Shown piece by piece: positions 58,206-64,000 of a stretch of 64,000 nucleotides of DNA. How positions within the stretch are numbered: position 1 is the first letter of the stretch; each line of letters opens with the position of its first letter. This DNA comes from Treponema sp. OMZ 798 (lineage in GTDB: Bacteria > Spirochaetota > Spirochaetia > Treponematales > Treponemataceae): contig NZ_CP051305.1 in NCBI RefSeq assembly GCF_024181385.1, positions 558,001 through 622,000 of the forward strand, read 5' to 3'. Below the pieces are notes generated by a model that was given only the letters and a program-made list of their open reading frames with translations, was not told the DNA's origin and searched no databases. The translations under genes and the position numbers were made by a program.

Positions 58206-59501
58206 ATGAGCTTAGATAAATCAAAAAAGGAAAAGTATGTTCAAATTCTAAAAGAAGAGTTGGTTCCTGCCCTTGGGTGTACGGAGCCTATAGCAATCGC
58301 TTTCACAGCTGCCAATCTGCGTAAAATCATGGGAGGAATCCCCGATGAAATCTTGATTGAAAGCAGCGGAAATATAATTAAAAATGCAAAGTCGGTTATT
58401 GTGCCTAATACCGGCGGAATGAAGGGAATGGAAGCTTCAACCTTGATAGGTCTTATCGGAGGAAATGCCGATAAGGGCTTGGAAGTTTTGGCCGATGTTA
58501 CTGAGGAACATGTAAAACTGGCTCATGAGTATTTAGCTAAGTCCTGTACTAAACTTAAGCTCATGGATACACCCGCAAGCCTTCACATAAGGATTACCGG
58601 AAAACTAAACGGCGATACGGGAGTTGCCGAGTTAATTCATCAACATACCAATATTGTCCTTCTTAAAAAGAATGATGAAGTTATTTTCGAAAAGCCGTAC
58701 AGCTTAAACTCTGCCGCAGGGGCCTTGACCGATAGGTCCTGCTTAAACGTAAAAGATATTTTGGAATTTGCAGATACTGTTCCGGTGGATGAAGTTGCTC
58801 CTATAATAAACAGGCAGATAGAATATAATATGCGTGTTTCCGAAGACGGTTTAAAAAATTCTTACGGCATTGAAACCGGAAAAAATATTTTAAAATACAA
58901 TCAAAGGAAAGGCGATCATTTTTCGGTTAAGGTTCAGGCTGAAGGCGAAGTGGCCGCTGCCTCCGATGCCCGTATGTGCGGCTGCTCTTATCCGGTTATT
59001 ACCAATTCGGGAAGCGGAAATCAGGGCTTAGCCGTTTCCGTTCCTGTTGTGGTATATGCCCGCGAAAATAAGATAAATGAAGAAAGACTAATCCGCTGTC
59101 TTATTGTAAGCAATCTTTTGGCCATTCACCAAAAGACAGGAATCGGAAGACTCTCTGCTTATTGCGGGGCCGTAACTGCCGGAGCTGCCTGTGCTGCTGC
59201 TATTACCTATATGAAGGGCGGCTCTTATGAACAAATATGTGGAACAATAGCAAACACCTTAGGAACCGTATCGGGAATTCTTTGTGACGGAGCCAAGCAG
59301 TCATGCGCCGCTAAAATCGCTTCTGCCTTGGACTCGGCCCTATTTTCTCACGAGCTTGCAATGGAAGGAAACTTCTTTGCAGGAGGCGACGGAGTAGTTA
59401 AGGACGATATCGAAAAAACCATAGCAGGTATCGGTGTAGTCGCGGCCGAGGGAATGCACAAGACCGACGAGGTCGTGCTTCAAGTAATGCTCAAGGACTA
59501 A
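58206..59501 (+). CDS. UPF0597 family, putative Fe-S L-cysteine desulfidase (CyuA/YhaM type)
   Basis: 431 residues. Family signatures: LGCTEPIAIAFTAANLR near residue 24, SGNIIKNAKSVIVPNTGG near 48, MCGCSYPVITNSGSGNQGL near 257, and ILCDGAKQSCAAK near 358. The conserved cysteines in these blocks would ligate a 4Fe-4S cluster, as proposed for L-cysteine desulfidase, giving pyruvate, ammonia and sulfide. The distantly related L-serine dehydratase alpha chain is an alternative. GGAG precedes the ATG. No transporter gene is adjacent; pbpC is convergent. Confidence 0.85.
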   Translation: MSLDKSKKEKYVQILKEELVPALGCTEPIAIAFTAANLRKIMGGIPDEILIESSGNIIKNAKSVIVPNTGGMKGMEASTLIGLIGGNADKGLEVLADVTEEHVKLAHEYLAKSCTKLKLMDTPASLHIRITGKLNGDTGVAELIHQHTNIVLLKKNDEVIFEKPYSLNSAAGALTDRSCLNVKDILEFADTVPVDEVAPIINRQIEYNMRVSEDGLKNSYGIETGKNILKYNQRKGDHFSVKVQAEGEVAAASDARMCGCSYPVITNSGSGNQGLAVSVPVVVYARENKINEERLIRCLIVSNLLAIHQKTGIGRLSAYCGAVTAGAACAAAITYMKGGSYEQICGTIANTLGTVSGILCDGAKQSCAAKIASALDSALFSHELAMEGNFFAGGDGVVKDDIEKTIAGIGVVAAEGMHKTDEVVLQVMLKD

Positions 59502-59541
59502 TGGTCAATTTAAAAAAACTAACATAGTTTTTGGAATGTTC

Positions 59542-61827
59542 CTAATTCTCGTTTAAGACGTAAAAAATTCTTTTGCGGGTATTTCCCCTGTTATCTGTAA
59601 GGGTGAGCTCATGCCTTCCCCTTACAGCCTGTATCTTCATTTGATGATAGGTCTTAGTGCTGCCTAAATATTCTCCGTCCAAATCCCAGTAAATTACCGC
59701 CTCAGGGTTTTTATGAGCTGCTTCTGCAACCAAGGCACCGAGGGAGCCGTCAAGCTCTGTCGGGATATAAACCGAGGTTCCGTCTTCGGGAAAGAGAATT
59801 TCAAACTCGCCCTTATTTGATGCCGTACTTTTAGGAAGCCATTGGGGGAGTGGCCTATATTCGGGATGCCCCTGCTTATAAAAATATTCCGCGGCAGCCG
59901 GAAGGACGAACCTTTTTTCTATTTTGGGTAATTCGTTTATGTCGTTTGCCTTAACCTGAAACTTGCCGTCGGGACTTAAGGAAATGATTTTACAGTAAGG
60001 GCAGGTGCCTTGGCAATGACTTTCCCTCGGCTTTAAAACGTCCCTTGTGCCGTTACAAAACTCTCCTGCAGGATAGCCCGAATCTGCACAAGTTTTGATA
60101 AATTCAAAATCCTTTAACTCTTGTTCGGGCCATTCGGACTTTGGAAGAATATTAAAAATTTCAAAGAGGATGGGGGCAGCGAGTTTTGTGCTTGTAATTT
60201 CAGGCCTTCCCTCGCCTGAGGCGTTTCCGCACCAAACACCCACGGAATATTTAGGCGTAATGCCTATGGTCCAAGCATCCTTGTTTCCGTAACTTGTTCC
60301 CGTTTTCCATGCAATTTTTTGGTTTTCTGCATAGAGCTGCCAGACGGCTTCTTCTTCAGGCCTGTTTCCCTCTGTGAGGACATCCATGGTGATCCTAGAG
60401 GCAGCGGAAGAAAAAGGAAATTTTTCGTCAAGCTTGTTTTGCGCCCTTAACATCATCTTCCTGTAAGTGTTTGTAATTTCGTAAAGCGTTATCTCTCCTC
60501 CGCCTAAAATTAAGGGAAGGCCGTAGTCATCGGCAGAGCGGTTAAAGGTGGTAAAGCCCGACCGCTTTAGAATATCCAAAAAGGCAGGTACGGTAAATTC
60601 TCGTAAGGCCCGTATAAAGGGAATGTTCAAGGAATAGGATAGAGCCTTTCGGGCAGGGATTGCTCCCGAATATCTGTAGTTACTGTTTTGAGGCGTGTAG
60701 CCTGCAATCTTTGTCGGAATATCGATGAGGAGCTGATCAGGTAAAATCATTCCCGCGTCGAGCATGGCCGCGAACAAAAAAGGTTTTAGTAAGCTCCCGG
60801 AACTCCGTCTGGCATAGATCATATCGACATGTTCGTTTTTTGCATTCGCACTTTGAAGCCCTGTGTTTCCTATATAGGCTAGAGTTTTTCCCGTTTCGGT
60901 ATCTAAAATTAAAACGGCCGTATTGTAAACTCCGCTTAAAAGATTTCTTTTAAAATGATGATCTGCAATTTCAAAAACTATTTCCTGTAAAGAGGCATCC
61001 AGACTGCTTATGTTTTTTTGATTGGAGCTTTGTGTTTTTGAAAACTCAAGGTAGTGGTAGGCCTTTTGCGGAAGGGCTTTGGGTTTATCGGGAACGGGTT
61101 CCGCAAGAGAAAGGACATAGGTTTCTTCATCTATTTTTTTTTGCAAAAAAAGATTGTATAAAAGATTGTCTCTTTTTTGTTTTAAGATTTCGCTTCCTTT
61201 TCCCGGGCGTACGAGAGATGGCTGATTTGGAAGAACTGCCAAGCAGGCCGCTTCTGCCCAGGTTAAGTCATCGGGGCTTCTGCCGAAGTACCGCCATGAG
61301 GCAGCTTCAAGCCCGACCACGTTTCCGCCGTAGGGCGCATGGGAAGAATAAAGATTAAGGATATTTTCTTTTGAATAGGAAAGCTCCAAAAAAAGAGACA
61401 AAAAGCTTTCTTTTAGTTTTTGCTTAAAAGTCCTTAAAGAATTTTTTTCCGAAAGGCGGGCGGTCTGCATCGTAATTGTAGAAGCCCCCGAAACTATTTT
61501 TCCCTTTACCGTATTTTCTTTGACAGCCCTAAAAACCGAAAGAGGGTCTATCCCGAAATGAAAATAAAAGTTTTTGTCCTCGTAGGAAAGCAGGGCTTCT
61601 TTGTATTTTAGAGGCAGGCTTGTATTTTGCGGAAAGCGCCATTGCCCGTCCCTTGCAGCCGAGGCCCCCAAGAGTTTTCCGTCTGAACTGTAGAGGGTAA
61701 AAGAATAATCGTTTTTAAAATCGGGAGTAAAAAAAACTATTGACAGTAAAACTATGCCGGTAAAAATAAAGGCAGGGAGCAGGGCTTTTAAGATTTTCTT
61801 TTTAGGCAGCTGTTCGGGAAAATACAT
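59542..61827 (-). CDS. pbpC: penicillin-binding protein 1C
   Basis: 761 residues. A single N-terminal anchor (LLPAFIFTGIVLLSIVFF) is followed by the glycosyltransferase domain (SYEDKNFYFHFGIDPLS near residue 75, GASTITMQTARL near 110). The transpeptidase domain has the S-x-x-K motif in S-S-G-S-L-L-K-P-F near 340 and K-T-G-T-S near 512. The C-terminal BiPBP_C domain is near 680-760. PBP1C polymerises glycan strands; its transpeptidase role is debated. The last cysteine cluster (CADSGYPAGEFCNG, CQGTCPYCK) is typical. GGAG precedes the ATG. Confidence 0.94.
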   Translation of the reverse strand: MYFPEQLPKKKILKALLPAFIFTGIVLLSIVFFTPDFKNDYSFTLYSSDGKLLGASAARDGQWRFPQNTSLPLKYKEALLSYEDKNFYFHFGIDPLSVFRAVKENTVKGKIVSGASTITMQTARLSEKNSLRTFKQKLKESFLSLFLELSYSKENILNLYSSHAPYGGNVVGLEAASWRYFGRSPDDLTWAEAACLAVLPNQPSLVRPGKGSEILKQKRDNLLYNLFLQKKIDEETYVLSLAEPVPDKPKALPQKAYHYLEFSKTQSSNQKNISSLDASLQEIVFEIADHHFKRNLLSGVYNTAVLILDTETGKTLAYIGNTGLQSANAKNEHVDMIYARRSSGSLLKPFLFAAMLDAGMILPDQLLIDIPTKIAGYTPQNSNYRYSGAIPARKALSYSLNIPFIRALREFTVPAFLDILKRSGFTTFNRSADDYGLPLILGGGEITLYEITNTYRKMMLRAQNKLDEKFPFSSAASRITMDVLTEGNRPEEEAVWQLYAENQKIAWKTGTSYGNKDAWTIGITPKYSVGVWCGNASGEGRPEITSTKLAAPILFEIFNILPKSEWPEQELKDFEFIKTCADSGYPAGEFCNGTRDVLKPRESHCQGTCPYCKIISLSPDGKFQVKANDINELPKIEKRFVLPAAAEYFYKQGHPEYRPLPQWLPKSTASNKGEFEILFPEDGTSVYIPTELDGSLGALVAEAAHKNPEAVIYWDLDGEYLGSTKTYHQMKIQAVRGRHELTLTDNRGNTRKRIFYVLNEN

Positions 61828-61848
61828 TCTTTTTGTTCTCCGGAAGGT

Positions 61849-61854
61849 ATTATA
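61849..61854 (-). promoter_or_regulatory. -10 box upstream of pbpC
   Basis: A perfect TATAAT on the minus strand, 22 nt before the ATG. The -35 is not clear. Confidence 0.4.
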
Positions 61855-61877
61855 GCATAAGGGAAAAAAAGATAATA

Positions 61878-61917
61878 GGGCATCTCTAAAAACCTTGTTG
61901 GATTTTTAGAGGCTCCC
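61878..61917. repeat. hairpin repeat, same family as 33883-33920
   Basis: GGGCATCTCTAAAAA and TTTTTAGAGGCTCCC form a hairpin of at least 9 paired bases around CCTTGTTGGA. In reverse complement it aligns with the copy at 33883-33920. Confidence 0.65.
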
Positions 61918-61950
61918 AATAGTATTTAAGCGTGTTGTTTTTTTAATTTA

Positions 61951-61980
61951 ACCGCGGAGTACGCAAAGGACGCAAAGAAA
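61951..61980 (+). repeat. ACGCAAAG-type intergenic repeat
   Basis: CCGCGGAGTACGCAAAG is followed by GACGCAAAG, two near-identical units of a motif seen in intergenic repeats of several bacteria. Non-coding. Confidence 0.35.
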
Positions 61981-62084
61981 TTTTTAAGTAGGTTTTTGTA
62001 AGGACTTTCTTTAATAATCCTTGACGAAGTTGAGCGAATTTGCAAGGCTTGGTTTTGATTTGGATAATAAGGATAAGTTGTTTA

Positions 62085-62093
62085 GTTATGATT
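62085..62093 (+). repeat. target-site duplication, left copy
   Basis: GTTATGATT, identical to 63256-63264 on the other side of the IS. Confidence 0.9.
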
Positions 62094-63255
62094 CACGGCT
62101 TACGCATGAAAAAAAATAGCCGATATTTAAAGTATGAAAACATTAAAAGAATATTTTAACGAACTTAATGATAATCGTCAGTCGGGCAAAGTAAAACATC
62201 TAATCAGCGAAATATTGGTAATAGCACTGTGTGCTGTTTGTAGCGGAGTTCAAACTGTATTTGAAATAGGGGAATTTGCCGAAGTAAAAAAGGATTGGCT
62301 AAAAAATGAGGTAGGACTCTTGTTAGAAAATGGAGTTCCTTCGCACGACACCATAGGAAGAGTCCTTGCGATGATTAATCCCAAACAATTTCAAAGCCTT
62401 TTTATCTCGTGGATTGAACAATCCCTTAATATTCCAACAGGTTCATACATTCACATTGATGGAAAAACATTACGTGGAAGTGCAAGTGAACAAAGTAGAG
62501 GTATTCATTTGGTAAGTGCATTCGCTCACGAAGCGGGAGTTGTACTAGGACAAATAAAATGTGCTGAAAAATCGAATGAAATCACAGCAATTCCTGAACT
62601 CCTTAACCTTTTAAAACTAAAAAGCTCGATAATTACTATAGATGCCATGGGGTGTCAAAAAGAAATAGCAAAAGAAATCACAAAGAAAAAATGTGATTAT
62701 GTATTGGCTCTAAAAGAAAATCAGCCGGCAGCGTATAATGATGTAAAAGATTATTTTTCTATAGAAGACAAAGACTTTCAAAACACACTTTTAAGATTTG
62801 AAACCTTGGATATAGGGCATGGCAGAGAAGAAAAAAGAGAATACTTTCTTTCAACTAATATAAACTGGTTTGCAGATAAGAATAAATGGGCAAATTTAAA
62901 GAGTTTTGGAATGGTCAAAAGCACTGTAAGGTGCAAAGGCAAACAATACAGTGAAAAGCGTTACTTTATTAGCAGCATAGAGGATATAAATGAGTTTGTA
63001 ACAGCTGTAAGAACACATTGGACAATAGAAAACACTTTACACTGGTCGCTGGATGTAATATTTAGAGACGATGAATGTCAAATTCGAGAAAAAAATACTG
63101 CTGAAAACATAGCAATTTTAAGGAGGATTTGCTTTAATCGAATGAAAATGTATCAAAATGGTAAAACTCTGAAAAGGAAGAAAATGCTTTGTACTTTTGA
63201 TGATTCATTTAGGTTCAACGTTTTATTTAGCTGAGGAATTCATGCGTAAGCCGTG
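62094..63255 (+). mobile_element. ISAs1-family insertion sequence (intact)
   Basis: 1162 bp, bounded by perfect 17-bp terminal inverted repeats CACGGCTTACGCATGAA (62094-62110 and 63239-63255) and flanked by a 9-bp direct repeat. It carries one intact transposase gene. Unmutated ends and target duplications point to recent insertion. Confidence 0.93.
62134..63234 (+). CDS. ISAs1-family transposase
   Basis: 366 residues, full length for the family. The N-terminal LKEYFNELNDNRQSGKVKH and LGCS-like ALCAVCSGVQTVFEIGEFA are diagnostic. The DDE residues are probably D in IHIDGKTLRGS near residue 110, D in TIDAMGCQKEIA near 170, and E in IFRDDECQIRE near 308. It catalyses cut-and-paste or copy transposition with 8-10 bp target duplication. 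No ribosome site is obvious before the ATG, which is 24 nt from the left inverted repeat; expression may be low. Confidence 0.93.
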   Translation: MKTLKEYFNELNDNRQSGKVKHLISEILVIALCAVCSGVQTVFEIGEFAEVKKDWLKNEVGLLLENGVPSHDTIGRVLAMINPKQFQSLFISWIEQSLNIPTGSYIHIDGKTLRGSASEQSRGIHLVSAFAHEAGVVLGQIKCAEKSNEITAIPELLNLLKLKSSIITIDAMGCQKEIAKEITKKKCDYVLALKENQPAAYNDVKDYFSIEDKDFQNTLLRFETLDIGHGREEKREYFLSTNINWFADKNKWANLKSFGMVKSTVRCKGKQYSEKRYFISSIEDINEFVTAVRTHWTIENTLHWSLDVIFRDDECQIREKNTAENIAILRRICFNRMKMYQNGKTLKRKKMLCTFDDSFRFNVLFS

Positions 63256-63264
63256 GTTATGATT
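63256..63264 (+). repeat. target-site duplication, right copy
   Basis: GTTATGATT, partner of 62085-62093. Confidence 0.9.
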
Positions 63265-63273
63265 ATATCCCTG

Positions 63274-63302
63274 TAGACGGAAAACCTTCATCTCCTTATA
63301 AT
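63274..63302 (+). promoter_or_regulatory. predicted promoter of opdB
   Basis: TAGACG (63274-63279), a 17-nt spacer and a perfect TATAAT (63297-63302). It lies only 19 nt from the IS end and inside the interrupted reading frame. Confidence 0.5.
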
Positions 63303-63320
63303 GTAGGCTGAAAATATACT

Positions 63321-63346
63321 GAGCATAAGAATATGCTCTTATGCTC
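63321..63346 (+). promoter_or_regulatory. alternative hairpins in the opdB leader
   Basis: GAGCATAAGA pairs with TCTTATGCTC (10 bp). The same left arm can instead pair GAGCATA with the nearer TATGCTC (63332-63338). The two are mutually exclusive and end 11 nt before AGGAGA. Confidence 0.5.
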
Positions 63347-63368
63347 ATAAAAATTTAGGAGAAACAAA

Positions 63369-64000
63369 TTGAAGCAATCCGATTTTGGAAAACCGCCCAT
63401 GGCGGAAATAAAAGCAACGAATTTCGAGAAGTTTGGAAAGACGAGAACCGATAATTATTATTGGCTTAAGGACAAGACCGATAAAAATGTTATCGATTAT
63501 CTAAATGCAGAAAATGCTTATACGGATACGGTAATGGCCTCTTCAAAAGATTTACAAAAGAGTATTTACGATGAAATTGTAGGCCGTATAAAAGAAGACG
63601 ATGAAACCTATCCCGTTTTTGAAAACGGATATTATTATTACAACCGCGTCGAAAAAGGAAAGCAGTACCGAACCTATTGCAGAAAAAAAGCTTCCCTCGA
63701 TGCACATGAAGAAATTATCTTTGATGTGAACAAGATGGCAGAAGGAAAACAGGCCTTTATTTTTATGGATTATATAGTAAGCCCTGATAATAAAAAGGCC
63801 TGTTATTTTTATAACGAAACGGGCTCCTTTGCTGAGTTTACTTTAAAAGTGCGCAATCTTGAAACGGGAAAAGACACCGGCTTTAGCTACGACGGAGCCG
63901 CTTCTGCGGCATGGGCATCTGACAGCGGAACTCTTTTTTACAGCGCAATCGACAGCACCCTGCGTTCAAGCAAGGTCTTACGCCAAGGCCTTAATGAAGA
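63369..64000 (+). CDS. opdB: oligopeptidase B, N-terminal part (runs off window)
   Basis: About 210 residues of the N-terminal region are present, starting at TTG 63369, 6 nt after AGGAGA. An internal ATG at 63399 is an alternative without a ribosome site. NYYWLKDKTDKNVIDYLNAEN near residue 27 and YYYNRVEKGKQYRTYCRK near 88 are typical of the prolyl-oligopeptidase family propeller entry in oligopeptidase B. The next part, FDVNKMAEGKQAF, begins the propeller. The catalytic Ser-Asp-His lie beyond the window. It cleaves peptides after Arg/Lys; the T. denticola enzyme is a known trypsin-like peptidase. Its promoter is close to the IS end. Confidence 0.88.
   Translation, partial: MKQSDFGKPPMAEIKATNFEKFGKTRTDNYYWLKDKTDKNVIDYLNAENAYTDTVMASSKDLQKSIYDEIVGRIKEDDETYPVFENGYYYYNRVEKGKQYRTYCRKKASLDAHEEIIFDVNKMAEGKQAFIFMDYIVSPDNKKACYFYNETGSFAEFTLKVRNLETGKDTGFSYDGAASAAWASDSGTLFYSAIDSTLRSSKVLRQGLNE

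Larger units (their letters stand above)
62021..63311 (+). pseudogene. short reading frame interrupted by the IS
   Basis: When the IS and one 9-bp target copy are removed, the flanks join into one frame. It runs from TTG 62021 (L-T-K-L-S-E-F-A-R-L-G-F-D-L-D-N) through S-Y-D at the insertion and on to Y-I-P-V-D-G-K-P-S-S-P-Y-N-V-G-stop at 63311. It reads like the C-terminal tail of a protein; stops lie just upstream, so the rest is already lost. No family recognised. Confidence 0.5.

Noticed and set aside
61951..61980. Start of a CRISPR-like or tandem array (ACGCAAAG units)
   Set aside because: Only two imperfect adjacent units are present, without spacers.
1..64000. CRISPR arrays, rRNA and tRNA genes
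   Set aside because: No regularly spaced repeats, no rRNA-like blocks and no cloverleaf with TTCGANNC-type arm were recognised by eye; a tRNA could still be missed.

Overview
The window looks like chromosome of an oral spirochaete of the Treponema denticola type. The basis is recognition of gene content rather than a database match: an oligopeptidase B gene at the right edge, an ECF transporter with a Trep_Strep-type S component, several Rpn-type and AAA-ATPase/PD-(D/E)XK genes, many spirochaetal lipoproteins with short lipoboxes, and low-to-moderate GC. Species is inferred.

Layout. 0-16 kb is mostly housekeeping: a truncated Asp/Glu racemase-like gene overlapping pyruvate:ferredoxin oxidoreductase (nifJ), an Rpn nuclease, an RluA pseudouridine synthase, kbl, dCMP deaminase, thrC, pyrimidine-nucleoside phosphorylase, recJ, an M23 peptidase, a lipoprotein and a ParB-like protein. 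16-28 kb holds an acyl-CoA ligase, a three-gene envelope cluster (CpXC protein, WD40 protein, frameshifted solute-binding lipoprotein), a DUF4015 glycosidase-like protein, PAP2 phosphatase, mnmE and a ClC channel. 28.6-34 kb is accessory: a gene with an EF-hand motif is followed by about 3 kb of a degraded Firmicutes-type conjugative element (pcfB, serine recombinase halves, DUF3847) with two cargo genes (flavodoxin, methyltransferase). A second copy of the host gene's 3' end lies on the far side. 34.5-46 kb carries a 915-residue Fe-S/FAD oxidoreductase with hypA and hypB, a lipoprotein, a zinc peptidase, an rRNA methyltransferase-like gene, a GNAT, an AAA-ATPase/nuclease and the ECF transporter (S, fused A1A2, T).

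46.2-49.1 kb is an AT-rich island of small genes, several frameshifted, with a 37-bp direct repeat. 49.2-56 kb is infC-rpmI-rplT followed by ZapB-like, ZapA and YqxD genes, then an envelope run (TPR lipoprotein, MltD-like transglycosylase, OmpA protein, second TPR lipoprotein). 56-64 kb has an alpha/beta hydrolase, an FGE-like protein, a UPF0597 L-cysteine desulfidase candidate, pbpC, an intact ISAs1-family insertion with 9-bp target duplications, and the start of opdB.

Two themes recur. First, many promoters match TTGACA-N17-TATAAT closely, and in about six cases the -10 box lies only 6-8 nt before the ATG, which predicts leaderless mRNAs. Second, short-run frameshifts (an A10 tract in the solute-binding lipoprotein and others in the small-gene island) suggest slippage, decay or sequencing error. 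No rRNA, tRNA or CRISPR array was seen.
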